From assembly GCA_963835495.1 (NCBI GenBank), contig CAWIFQ010000003.1, positions 1,178,001-1,242,000 on the forward strand: 64,000 bases of DNA, given 5' to 3'. Position numbers and translations under genes: made by a program. Positions within the stretch are counted from its first letter, which is position 1. Every line of letters begins with the position of its first letter. Shown here piece by piece: positions 1-8,190 of the stretch. A model generated the notes under the pieces. It was not told the DNA's origin and made no database searches. It saw only the letters and a list, made by a program, of their open reading frames with translations. The stretch is from Acaudatibacter sp963835495 (GTDB lineage: Bacteria; Pseudomonadota; Alphaproteobacteria; Caulobacterales; Caulobacteraceae).

Positions 1-1
1 C

Positions 2-2254
2 CTGCCGAGCCTATCGCTTGGCCGGGGCTGGCTGGACAAGCTGGAGACACGGCCGTTCCTGTGGGGCGGCTTCGCGGTCTCGGCTAGCCTGGCCGCCGCC
101 GCCGTCGGCCTCGGCTCGTCGCCCAGCCTCGCCGGTCCGCTAGGTCCCGCCAGCCCGCTGGTGCTGACCCTGCTCGGGATCAACTTCGTCGTCATCCTCG
201 GGCTGGGCGGGCTGATGGCCTGGCGCGTGGTGAAGCTGGCCCACGAACAGACCGGGGACGCCGGCGCGCGGCTGCATCTGCGCTTTGTCGCCCTGTTCGC
301 CGCGGCCGCCTTCTTCCCGGCCCTGATCGTCGCCTTCTTCTTCGGCATCCTGGTCACCCGCGGCGTCGACAGCTGGTTCAAGCCGTGGGTCGAGAACATG
401 GTGACCGCCTCGGCCAAGGTCGCCGGGTCCTACATCGAGGAGCAGGACAACTACCTCAGCGACCACATCCGCCGCATGTCGCACGACCTCAATCGCGCCG
501 GACCGACCGCGCTGGCGGATTCGCCGGTGGCCTTTTCGCAATACCTGGCCGACGCGGCCGCGGATAACGGCTTCCCGGCCGCCTATGTCGTCGATGGCGA
601 GGGACGGGTGCTGGCGCGCGCCGAGCAGGGCGATGCGCCCCCGTTCCTGACGCCGCCCGCCGCCTCGTTCCGCGCCGCCGAGGCGAATGGGGACGAGGTG
701 GAGGCGCGGCCGTTCGAGAGAAGCGACCTGCTGCGCGCGCTTTATCGCCTGCGGGGGTTCTCCAACGCCTACCTCTATGTGGTGCGGCCGGTCGAGCCGG
801 GCGTGTTCGCCCACCTGCGCAACACCGAGGCCTCGCTGGCGGCTTATCACTTGGGCCAGGCCAACCGCTCGCGGATTCAGGCCGGCTTCGCCCTCGTCTA
901 TGGCGAGGTGGTGCTGGTGGTGCTGCTGGGCGCCGTCTCGTTCGGCATGGCCGCCGCCAGCAGCATTTCCGCGCCGATCGCCCGGCTGGTGCAGGCGTCG
1001 GGCAAGGTCGCCGCCGGCGACCTCTCGGTGCGGGTCGATACGTCCGACAACATCGAAGAAATCAACGGTTTATTTCGTGCGTTCAATCACATGACGCGCG
1101 ATCTTGAAGCGCAGCAGAACGCCCTTGTCGCCGCGCACACCGAGGCCGAGTCACGGCGGCAGTTCGTCGAGACCATGCTGTTTGGGGTCAGCGCCGGGGT
1201 GATCGGGCTCGATCCGGCCGGGCGCATTTCGGTGGTGAACCGCCAGGCGGCGAGCCTGCTCGAGTTGCCCGAGGCGCGGCTTGGACTGCCGCTCAGCGAA
1301 CTGGTCCCCGAGTTCCAGAGCGCGGTCGAGCAAGCGGGCGGCTCCGGCGTACAGGTCGAGGAGGACGTCGACGTGGTCCGCGGCGCCGAATCGCGGCGGC
1401 TGCGTCTGCGCGTCGGTCACAACCCGGACGGCCTTGTGCTGACTTTCGACGACATCACCCGCCTAGTCGCCGCCCAGCGCAACGCCGCCTGGAAGGACGT
1501 CGCCCGCCGCATCGCCCACGAGATCAAGAACCCGCTGACCCCGATCCTGCTCTCGGCCGAGCGGCTGCGGCGCAAATACCGCGGCGACATCAAGAACGAT
1601 ATCGAGACCTTCGATCGCTGTACCGACACGATCATCCGCCAGGTGGGCGACATCCGCAGCATGGTGGACGAGTTCTCGGCCTTCGCCCGCATGCCGACGC
1701 CGAAGTTCGCCCGCACCGACGCGGCCGAGCTGCTGCGCCAGGCCGTGTTCGCTCAGCGTGTCGCCGATCCGGAGACCCAGATCGAGCTCAGCGCGCCTAG
1801 CCGGGAGGTCGCCCTGCTCTGCGATGCGCGGATGATCGGCCAGGCCCTGACCAACCTGCTCAAGAACGCCGGCGAGGCGATCGCGGCGCGCCGTGGCGCT
1901 GAACCGCACGACGGCCACATCCTCGCCCGGCTGATCTCAGACGACGGCTGGGCTGCATTCGAGATCGAAGACAATGGCGTGGGGCTGCCGGCCAAGGATC
2001 GCGACCGCCTGACCGAGCCCTACGTAACGACCCGCGAGAAGGGCACCGGACTTGGCCTCGCCATCGTCGACCGGATCATGGAGGAGCACGGCGGGGAGTT
2101 GTCCCTGACCGACGCCGCCAGCCTGCCGGGCGCCAAGGTGACGTTGCGCCTCCCGCTCGCGCCCCAAGCCGCCCCTGAACTCGCCGGCCAAGTCGCCGCG
2201 CGCCGCCAAGCCCACCACCCCTGCGTTGAAGGATGCTTGAGACATGACTGGTGA
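2..2254 (+). CDS. ntrY: Nitrogen regulation sensor histidine kinase NtrY (5' end outside window)
   Basis: The reading frame is open from the first bases of the window, so the N-terminus is missing; 750 residues are present. Reading in order: membrane segments, the last about residues 288-320, then a HAMP linker (PIARLVQASGKVAAGDL), a PAS domain, a HisKA box with the phospho-accepting His in RIAHEIKNPLTP, and a HATPase domain with N box NLLKNAGEAI, EDNGVGLP and GTGLGLAIV. This is the NtrY architecture: an inner-membrane kinase that phosphorylates NtrX in control of nitrogen and redox metabolism. Its stop overlaps the ntrX start by 11 bp, so the two are co-translated. An internal GTG at 161 could be taken for a start but the frame upstream still encodes membrane-like sequence. 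Confidence 0.95.
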   Translation: MPSLSLGRGWLDKLETRPFLWGGFAVSASLAAAAVGLGSSPSLAGPLGPASPLVLTLLGINFVVILGLGGLMAWRVVKLAHEQTGDAGARLHLRFVALFAAAAFFPALIVAFFFGILVTRGVDSWFKPWVENMVTASAKVAGSYIEEQDNYLSDHIRRMSHDLNRAGPTALADSPVAFSQYLADAAADNGFPAAYVVDGEGRVLARAEQGDAPPFLTPPAASFRAAEANGDEVEARPFERSDLLRALYRLRGFSNAYLYVVRPVEPGVFAHLRNTEASLAAYHLGQANRSRIQAGFALVYGEVVLVVLLGAVSFGMAAASSISAPIARLVQASGKVAAGDLSVRVDTSDNIEEINGLFRAFNHMTRDLEAQQNALVAAHTEAESRRQFVETMLFGVSAGVIGLDPAGRISVVNRQAASLLELPEARLGLPLSELVPEFQSAVEQAGGSGVQVEEDVDVVRGAESRRLRLRVGHNPDGLVLTFDDITRLVAAQRNAAWKDVARRIAHEIKNPLTPILLSAERLRRKYRGDIKNDIETFDRCTDTIIRQVGDIRSMVDEFSAFARMPTPKFARTDAAELLRQAVFAQRVADPETQIELSAPSREVALLCDARMIGQALTNLLKNAGEAIAARRGAEPHDGHILARLISDDGWAAFEIEDNGVGLPAKDRDRLTEPYVTTREKGTGLGLAIVDRIMEEHGGELSLTDAASLPGAKVTLRLPLAPQAAPELAGQVAARRQAHHPCVEGCLRHDW

Positions 2255-3635
2255 CGTCCTGATCGTCGACGACGAGCCAGACATCCGCGAGCTGGTGGCC
2301 GGCATCCTCTCGGACGAAGGTTACTCCGTCCGCACGGCAAGTGACTCCAACGAGGCGGTCGCCGCCATACGGGCGCGTCGACCCTCGCTGCTGATCCTCG
2401 ACATCTGGATGCAGGGCGCGGGGCTGGACGGGCTGGAGCTGCTGGATCTGGTGAAGGGGATCGACCCTGACCTGCCGGTGGTGATGATTTCCGGGCACGG
2501 CAACATCGAGACCGCCGTCAGCGCGATCAAGCGCGGCGCCTACGACTTCCTGGAAAAGCCGTTCAAGTCGGACCGCCTGCTGCTGGTGGTCGAGCGCGCG
2601 CTGGAAGCCACCAGCCTGCGGCGGGAGAACCGGCGGCTGCGGACGCTCAGTGCGACGCCGGACGGGTTTCCCGGCGCCTCGACCGCGGCCCAGCACCTGC
2701 GCCAGACCATCGCCAAGGTCGCCACGGCCAATAGTCGGGTGCTGATCACCGGCCCGGCCGGCGCCGGCAAGGAGACGTCTGCTCGGCTGATCCACTCCGC
2801 CAGTCCTCGCGCTAAAGGCGAGTTCGTCCCGGTCAGCGCCGCCGGCATGACGCCGGAACGCATGGACCTGGAGCTGTTCGGCGAGGAAGGCGAGGGCGGT
2901 CGGCCGGCCAAGATCGGGGTGTTCGAACGCGCCCACAACGGCACGCTGTACCTCGACGAGGTGGCCGACATGCCGCGCGAGAGCCAGGGCCGCATCCTGC
3001 GGGTGCTGGTCGAGCAGCGCTTCCGCCGCGTCGGCGGCGACACCGACGTGCAGGTCGACGTGCGGGTGATCTCGTCGTCGTCGCGCGACCTCCGCGAGGA
3101 GATTTCCGCCGGCCGCTTCCGCGAGGATCTGTTCCACCGCCTGAACGTGGTGCCGCTGCGCGTCCCTGGCCTGGAGGAGCGCCGCGACGATATCCCCGAC
3201 CTGATCCGCGACTGCGTCCAGCGCATCGGCGCCGCGCAGAACCTGCCGCGGCGCACCTTCGGCGAGGATGCGATCGCCACGCTGCAGGTGCAGTCCTGGC
3301 CCGGCAACGTGCGCCAGCTGCGCAACGTGATCGAGCGGATCCTGATCCTGGCGCCCGGCGATCTCAGCCAGCCGATCACCGCCGACATGCTGCCCAACGA
3401 CGCGATGTCGCAGGCGCCGACCGGCGGCCTGGGCGCCGAGCGGATCATCGCCCTGCCGCTGCGCGAGGCGCGCGAGCTGTTCGAACGCGAATACCTCGAG
3501 GCGCAGATCATGCGTTTCGGCGGCAACATCTCGCGCACCGCCGCCTTCATCGGCATGGAACGCTCGGCACTGCACCGCAAGCTGAAGTCGCTCGGCTTCG
3601 GCGGCGCGCGGGCGCTGGAAGAGGTGGAGGGCTGA
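2244..3635 (+). CDS. ntrX: Response regulator NtrX
   Basis: 463 residues: a receiver domain (acidic pair DDEP at 9-12, phospho-acceptor Asp53 in LLILDIW, Lys in FLEKPF), a central AAA+ domain with Walker A GPAGAGKE and Walker B GTLYLDEV, and a C-terminal Fis-type helix-turn-helix (NISRTAAFIGMERSALHRKL). It is the partner of NtrY encoded immediately upstream. The loop that in sigma-54 activators carries GAFTGA is replaced by a stretch ELFGEEGEGGRPAKIG, so direct sigma-54 activation is unlikely; alphaproteobacterial NtrX proteins are known to lack this motif. The gene stop overlaps the next start (TGATGG). Confidence 0.95.
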   Translation: MTGDVLIVDDEPDIRELVAGILSDEGYSVRTASDSNEAVAAIRARRPSLLILDIWMQGAGLDGLELLDLVKGIDPDLPVVMISGHGNIETAVSAIKRGAYDFLEKPFKSDRLLLVVERALEATSLRRENRRLRTLSATPDGFPGASTAAQHLRQTIAKVATANSRVLITGPAGAGKETSARLIHSASPRAKGEFVPVSAAGMTPERMDLELFGEEGEGGRPAKIGVFERAHNGTLYLDEVADMPRESQGRILRVLVEQRFRRVGGDTDVQVDVRVISSSSRDLREEISAGRFREDLFHRLNVVPLRVPGLEERRDDIPDLIRDCVQRIGAAQNLPRRTFGEDAIATLQVQSWPGNVRQLRNVIERILILAPGDLSQPITADMLPNDAMSQAPTGGLGAERIIALPLREARELFEREYLEAQIMRFGGNISRTAAFIGMERSALHRKLKSLGFGGARALEEVEG

Positions 3636-4498
3636 TGGGCCGGGTCGCCTACGTCAACGGACGGTTCGCGCCGCACGGCGAGGCCGCCGTGCACATTGAG
3701 GACCGCGGCTTCCAGTTCGCCGATGGGGTCTACGAGGTCTGGGCGGTGTTCGGCGGTGCGCTGGGCGACGCCGAGGGGCACTTCGAGCGGCTGGAGCGCA
3801 GCCTGGGCGAGCTTTCGATCACCCCGCCGATGGGCCGCGCGGCGCTGCAGGTGGTGCTGAAGGAGACCGTGCGCCGCAACCGGGTGCGGGAGGGGCTGGT
3901 CTATCTGCAGGTGACGCGCGGCGTCGCCAAACGCGACCATGCCTTCCCGAACCCGGAGGTCCCAGCCAGCGTGATCGCGACCGCCCACAGCGTCGACCGA
4001 GCCGTGACCGAGGCGCGGGCCGAGCGTGGCGCGGCGGTCATTACCGTGCCGGAGACTCGCTGGGCCCGCTGCGACATCAAGACCGTCGGCCTGCTGCCGA
4101 ACGTCCTGGCCAAGCAGCAGGCGCGCAAGGCCGGCGCGATCGAGGCCTGGTTCGTCGACGAGCTTGGGCTCGTCACCGAGGGCGCGTCCAGCAACGCCTG
4201 GATCATCGACAAGTCGGGCGCGCTGCGGACCCGCGACACCCAGGCCAACATCCTGCGCGGCATCACCCGCAAGACCTTGCTGTCGATCATGGCGCGCGAA
4301 GGGCTGAAGCTGGAGGAGCGGCCGTTCTCGCTGGAAGAGGCGAAGGAGGCCAAGGAAGCCTTCATCACAGGCGCCGGCACGCTGGTTATGCCCATCGTCA
4401 GCATCGACGGCCGTCCGGTGGGCGGCGGCGAAGCCGGCCCGGTGGCGAAACGGCTGCGGCGACTCTATATCGAAGAAGCGCGGCGAACCGCGGTCTAG
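3635..4498 (+). CDS. dat: D-amino-acid aminotransferase (class IV PLP)
   Basis: 287 residues of the class IV aminotransferase fold (BCAT/Dat/ADC lyase family). Visible landmarks are the N-terminal VYVNGRF-like strand, EDRGFQFADGVYEV, the PLP-lysine region RCDIKTVGLLPNVLAK, EGASSNAWI and the C-terminal EAFITGAGTLVMPI. D-amino-acid transaminases interconvert D-alanine or D-glutamate with 2-oxo acids, feeding peptidoglycan precursors; the substrate here is inferred from family resemblance and a branched-chain or aminodeoxychorismate activity cannot be excluded. The start overlaps the ntrX stop, and hfq follows 83 bp later. Confidence 0.85.
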   Translation: MGRVAYVNGRFAPHGEAAVHIEDRGFQFADGVYEVWAVFGGALGDAEGHFERLERSLGELSITPPMGRAALQVVLKETVRRNRVREGLVYLQVTRGVAKRDHAFPNPEVPASVIATAHSVDRAVTEARAERGAAVITVPETRWARCDIKTVGLLPNVLAKQQARKAGAIEAWFVDELGLVTEGASSNAWIIDKSGALRTRDTQANILRGITRKTLLSIMAREGLKLEERPFSLEEAKEAKEAFITGAGTLVMPIVSIDGRPVGGGEAGPVAKRLRRLYIEEARRTAV

Positions 4499-4581
4499 GG
4501 GCGGACGGCTCGCGCGAGTGAACTTATGTGTGGCCGCCTCAATGCGGTCGTCGAAGACGAAAGAACAGGGGAAAAAACCCG

Positions 4582-4842
4582 ATGAACACCGCCACCACCG
4601 TCGAGAAAAAGCAGAACCTGCAGGACACTTTCCTCAACAGCGTCCGCCGCTCCAAGACCCCGCTCACCATCTTTCTGGTCAACGGCGTCAAGCTGCAGGG
4701 CGTGGTAAGCTGGTTCGATAATTTCTGTGTGCTCCTGCGTCGTGATGGCCAGTCGCAACTCGTCTACAAACACGCCATCTCCACCATCATGCCGGCCCAG
4801 CCCGTACAGCTTTACGAACCGGGTCTCGACAGCGCCGATTGA
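4582..4842 (+). CDS. hfq: RNA chaperone Hfq
   Basis: 86 residues with the Sm1 region (LNSVRRSKTPLTIFLVNG, VVSWFDNF) and the Sm2 YKHAIS motif that forms the proximal sRNA-binding site. Hfq hexamers pair small RNAs with mRNAs in the cytoplasm. The ATG at 4582 has AGGGG 11-15 bases upstream; an in-frame extension from 4528 adds an arginine-rich leader that is not part of the family and was rejected. The following hflX start overlaps the stop, the usual hfq-hflX coupling. Confidence 0.97.
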   Translation: MNTATTVEKKQNLQDTFLNSVRRSKTPLTIFLVNGVKLQGVVSWFDNFCVLLRRDGQSQLVYKHAISTIMPAQPVQLYEPGLDSAD

Positions 4843-6161
4843 CCGTAAAACACATCGATAGAAGCGTGCCGATCCAGTCGGCCCTGGTCCTTCACTCGGA
4901 CCGAGGCCGGCGCGAGGATCTGCGCGCCGCCTCGGCCCGGTTGGCGGAGGCCGTCGGATTGGCTGAAGCGCTCGACCTCAAGGTGGTCGAGACCATGGTC
5001 GCGCCGCTGCGCGCCCCGGTCCCGGCGACCCTGCTTGGCTCGGGCAAGGTGCGCGAGATCGGCGAGATCGCCGCCGCGCTCGAACTCGACGTGGTGGTGG
5101 TCGACGACGCCCTCTCGCCGGTGCAACAGCGCAATCTGGAGCGCGCCTGGCAGGTCAAGGTGATCGACCGCACCGGCCTGATCCTGGAGATCTTCGCCCG
5201 CCGGGCCCGCACCCGCGAAGGCCGGCTCCAGGTGGAACTCGCCCGGCTGGCCTACGAAGCCTCGCGGCTGGTGCGCACCTGGACCCACCTCGAACGCCAG
5301 CGCGGCGGCTTCGGCGCCATGGGCGGCCCGGGCGAGACCCAGATCGAGACCGACCGCCGGCTGATCGCCGAGAGGGTGTCGCGGCTGAAGAAGGAGCTGG
5401 AGGAAGTGCGGCGCACCCGCACCCTGGCCCGCCGCGCCCGTGGCCGCGTTCCGTTTCCGACCATCGCCCTGGTGGGCTACACCAACGCCGGCAAGTCGAC
5501 CCTGTTCAACCGCCTCACCGGCTCGGCGGTGGTGGCGAAGGACATGCTGTTCGCCACACTCGATCCAACGCTGCGGCAGCTGAAGCTGCCGGGCGGACGA
5601 CCGGCGATCATCTCCGATACGGTCGGCTTCATCTCCAGCCTTCCGCACGAGCTGGTCGAGGCGTTCCGCGCCACGCTGGACGAGGTCAAGGAAGCCGACA
5701 TCATCCTGCACGTGCGCGACATCGCCAGCCCGGAGAGCGAAGCCGAGGCGGCCGACGTGCGCAAGGTGCTGGACGAGCTGGGCGCCGGCGAAGAGGCCGG
5801 CCAGCGCGTGATCGAGGTCTGGAACAAGATCGACCTGCTCCCTGCCGAGAGCCGTGAGTTCCTTGCCAGGCGGACCGAACTCTCCGACAGCGCCGCCGTC
5901 GCCGTCTCGGCGGCGACCGGGGAAGGGATGGAGCGGTTGACGGCCCGCCTCGCGGCCCTGGTCGACGAGGGCCCGCTGCTGACATTTTCGCTCGCCGCCT
6001 CCGACGGCGAAGGGCTGGCCTGGCTCTATCGCCACGGCCGGGTGGTGACCCGCGGCGGCGAGGGCTCGGAGCTGATCGTCACCGCCAAGCTTGCCCCTCC
6101 GGCATTGGCCCAGTTCGAACAGCTGCGGCCCAGCGCCCTGCTGCCGGCGGCGGCGGAGTAA
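4839..6161 (+). CDS. hflX: Ribosome-associated GTPase HflX
   Basis: 440 residues: the N-terminal HflX glycine-rich domain (GSGKVREIGE, RTGLILEIFARRARTREG, GGPGETQIETDRR), then a G domain with G1 GYTNAGKST, G3 DTVGFISSLPHELV and G4 NKID. HflX splits stalled 70S ribosomes under stress. The open frame starts at a TTG that overlaps the hfq stop; a GTG at 4866 is an alternative start nine codons in, and the sequence between does not decide it. The frame is intact. Confidence 0.95.
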   Translation: MTVKHIDRSVPIQSALVLHSDRGRREDLRAASARLAEAVGLAEALDLKVVETMVAPLRAPVPATLLGSGKVREIGEIAAALELDVVVVDDALSPVQQRNLERAWQVKVIDRTGLILEIFARRARTREGRLQVELARLAYEASRLVRTWTHLERQRGGFGAMGGPGETQIETDRRLIAERVSRLKKELEEVRRTRTLARRARGRVPFPTIALVGYTNAGKSTLFNRLTGSAVVAKDMLFATLDPTLRQLKLPGGRPAIISDTVGFISSLPHELVEAFRATLDEVKEADIILHVRDIASPESEAEAADVRKVLDELGAGEEAGQRVIEVWNKIDLLPAESREFLARRTELSDSAAVAVSAATGEGMERLTARLAALVDEGPLLTFSLAASDGEGLAWLYRHGRVVTRGGEGSELIVTAKLAPPALAQFEQLRPSALLPAAAE

Positions 6162-6164
6162 TCT

Positions 6165-6179
6165 GTTCTCTTTTTGTTC
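6165..6179. promoter_or_regulatory. Perfect SOS (LexA) box
   Basis: GTTC-TCTTTTT-GTTC matches exactly the GTTC-N7-GTTC operator established for LexA in Caulobacter and other alphaproteobacteria. It lies 3 bp after the hflX stop and 53 bp before the gene at 6232, so it most likely controls that gene. Confidence 0.75.
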
Positions 6180-6231
6180 TTGACGCATTCCCTCGCCGAT
6201 CGCAAGGTGGCGGCGGACAGGGGAGACGGAC

Positions 6232-7149
6232 ATGGCCCATACGCTCTCGCGAGAACGCTTCGCCGCCGCCCGTGATTTCGTTCTCACAAGCGGCCGGCCG
6301 CTCGACGCCGCGCTGTTGCGCCATGGCCTGGGCGAGGGCTCGGCCGAGGCGGCGATGGTGGCGCTGATCGCGTTCCAGAACCCTGACGGCGGCTTCGGCC
6401 ATGGGCTGGAGCCGGACACGCGCAGCCCGGCCTCCACCGCCATCGCCACCAGCATCGGCTTGCGGATGTTGGTGCGCGTCGGCGCGCCGGCGCATCACCC
6501 GACCGTCGTCGGCGCGATTGACTGGCTGGAGGGCGCGCTCGATCGCGAGAACGGCGTTTGGCCGATCGTCGGCCAGGACGTTGGATTGGCGCCGCACGCG
6601 CCCTGGTGGACCTGGTCGGAGGAACTGGCGGCCAGCTGGAACGGCTTTCGTTTCAACCCGACCGCGGAAATCCTGGCGCACCTCTACCACTGGCGCGCGG
6701 CGACCCCGCCCAGCTTGTTCGAATGCGCCGAGGCCGGCCTTCGCCGAACGCTGGGCGAGACTCAGTCGCTCGAAGGCGCCTACGACCTGAAATGCGCGAT
6801 ACGGCTCGCCGAGGCCGACGGGCTGCCGGCGGGCCTGGCCAAGCCGCTGGAGGCGCTGGTGCGCCGCTCGATCGCCGCCCACGACCCGGCCGACGAGCAC
6901 GCATCGCCGTTCGACGCCGCGCCGACGCCGTCCAGCTCGTTCGCCGATCTGGTCGACGGTCGCATCGAAGCGGCGCTGACGTCGCTGATCGACAGCCAGG
7001 GCGAAGACGGCGGCTGGATCTGGAACCCGGACTGGGCCTGGGGCTTCGTCGACAAGAAAGCCTGGGCCGACGCCCACCGCGACTGGCGCGGCTGGCTCAC
7101 CCGGGAGAACGTCGAGACGCTGATGGCCTACGGCAGGGTGGAGAGCTAG
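6232..7149 (+). CDS. Uncharacterised protein with prenyltransferase/squalene-cyclase-like repeats, candidate SOS gene
   Basis: 305 residues, no signal peptide or membrane segment. Two clear QxxDGGxx-type repeats are visible, FQNPDGGFGHGLEPDT near residue 45 and DSQGEDGGWIWNPDW near residue 255, the hallmark of alpha/alpha toroid proteins related to terpene cyclases and prenyltransferases. I see no DxDD or DxxDD catalytic motif, so the enzyme function is unknown. The ATG is preceded by GGGGAGA. A perfect LexA-type box sits 53 bp upstream, placing the gene in the DNA-damage regulon by inference. Confidence 0.7.
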   Translation: MAHTLSRERFAAARDFVLTSGRPLDAALLRHGLGEGSAEAAMVALIAFQNPDGGFGHGLEPDTRSPASTAIATSIGLRMLVRVGAPAHHPTVVGAIDWLEGALDRENGVWPIVGQDVGLAPHAPWWTWSEELAASWNGFRFNPTAEILAHLYHWRAATPPSLFECAEAGLRRTLGETQSLEGAYDLKCAIRLAEADGLPAGLAKPLEALVRRSIAAHDPADEHASPFDAAPTPSSSFADLVDGRIEAALTSLIDSQGEDGGWIWNPDWAWGFVDKKAWADAHRDWRGWLTRENVETLMAYGRVES

Positions 7150-7165
7150 CAACCGCGCTCATGTT

Positions 7166-7198
7166 CCGCTCATCCCGGCGAAGGCCGGGACCCAGGAA
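7166..7198 (+). repeat. REP-like hairpin repeat, left copy
   Basis: 33 bp containing the hairpin CCCGGC-GAAG-GCCGGG followed by GACCCAGGAA. An exact reverse-complement copy lies at 7547-7579, on the other side of the GIY-YIG gene. Palindromes of this type are common intergenic repeats in Caulobacterales and Sphingomonadales. Confidence 0.85.
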
Positions 7199-7228
7199 AG
7201 AGTCTGACGAACCAACGCACCTGCGGCA

Positions 7229-7525
7229 ATGTTCTACACTTACATCCTGGCCAGTCAGCGCAACGGCACGCTCTACACAGGCATGACCGACGACCTGATC
7301 CGGCGGATGGTCAAGCACAAAGGCAAGACGTTCAGCGGTTTCACGGCAAAATACGGGGTCTTCCAGCTCGTCTGGTTCGAGGAACATCCCGAGCGCCACC
7401 TTGCGTTCAGGAGAGAACGGCAGATCAAGGAGTGGCAGCGACTCTGGAAGATAGGGCTCATTGAACGGAGCAATCCGAATTGGCAGGATCTGACCGGTGA
7501 TCTGGATCGGTTGCTGGCCGGCTAG
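7229..7525 (+). CDS. GIY-YIG nuclease family protein, flanked by hairpin repeats
   Basis: 98 residues forming a stand-alone GIY-YIG domain: the first strand reads YTYILAS, the second LYTGMT, followed by the basic helix DLIRRMVKHK and a C-terminal IKEWQRLWKIGLIE segment. This is the small UPF0213/YhbQ-like class whose natural substrate is not settled. The gene is enclosed by inverted copies of a 33-bp hairpin repeat and is less GC-rich than its neighbours. Start ATG at 7229 chosen as the first in frame; the ribosome site is weak. Confidence 0.85.
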   Translation: MFYTYILASQRNGTLYTGMTDDLIRRMVKHKGKTFSGFTAKYGVFQLVWFEEHPERHLAFRRERQIKEWQRLWKIGLIERSNPNWQDLTGDLDRLLAG

Positions 7526-7546
7526 GGTTCGAGCCTCGGTGAGTCC

Positions 7547-7579
7547 TTCCTGGGTCCCGGCCTTCGCCGGGATGAGCGG
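7547..7579 (-). repeat. REP-like hairpin repeat, right copy
   Basis: Exact inverted copy of the 33-bp repeat at 7166-7198. Together the two make a 414-bp unit, 7166-7579, enclosing only the GIY-YIG gene. The hairpin could also terminate its transcript. Confidence 0.85.
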
Positions 7580-7629
7580 GATATTTGGGATTGGCCCAAG
7601 CGCGCCGGCCGAACTAATCCGGTACTCCC

Positions 7630-8190
7630 ATGTGTAATCGCTACGGCTACAACTCGCCCCATCACCGCTTGCGGGAGATCTTCGGCCAGCTCAATCTGCC
7701 GTTCCGGTGGCCGGAGGCGGCGCCGAACCTGGCGCCGCTGGAGGAGATCCGGCCGACCGATCCGGCGCCGGTGATCCGGCCGTTCGAGGACGGGGTGCGG
7801 CTGGACCAGTTGCGGTGGGGATTTCCGCCGCCGAAGCCCAAGGCCGGGCCGATCATCAACTTCCGCTCGGAAAACCGGCGCTTCACCCACGGCCGCTGCC
7901 TCGTGCCGGCGACGCACTTCTTCGAGTTCACCGGGACCAAGTACCCGAAGACCAAATGGCGCTGCACGGTCGCCGGCGAGGAGGTGTTCTGCTTCGCCGG
8001 CCTGGTCCGCGACGACCGCTTCACCCTGCTCACCTGCGAGCCCGGCCCCGAGATCGCCGCGCTGCACGACCGCCAGGTGGTGATCCTCGAAGCGGCCGAC
8101 TGGAAGGAGTGGCTGACCTCAGAGACGCCGCGCCCCGAGCTGCTGCGTCCACTGGCGCCCGGCCGGATCGAGGTCGCGCCGGCGTCCTAG
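7630..8190 (+). CDS. SOS response-associated peptidase (SRAP, YedK/HMCES family)
   Basis: 186 residues with the SRAP landmarks: catalytic Cys2 right after the initiator Met (MCNRYGY), NFRSENRRF, the active-site Glu in THFFEFTG and the His in LHDRQVVIL. Family members form a covalent thiazolidine crosslink with abasic sites in single-stranded DNA and protect them. The usual HDRMPVIL is HDRQVVIL here. The upstream region has only a degenerate SOS-like match. The stop overlaps the convergent mazG stop. Confidence 0.92.
   Translation: MCNRYGYNSPHHRLREIFGQLNLPFRWPEAAPNLAPLEEIRPTDPAPVIRPFEDGVRLDQLRWGFPPPKPKAGPIINFRSENRRFTHGRCLVPATHFFEFTGTKYPKTKWRCTVAGEEVFCFAGLVRDDRFTLLTCEPGPEIAALHDRQVVILEAADWKEWLTSETPRPELLRPLAPGRIEVAPAS

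Noticed and set aside
2076..3988. Long minus-strand frames opposite ntrX and dat
   Set aside because: Shadows; ntrX and dat have complete domain motifs on the plus strand.
7590..7629. SOS box before the SRAP gene
   Set aside because: GAAC-N7-GTAC near 7613 has a mismatch and is not clearly better than background.
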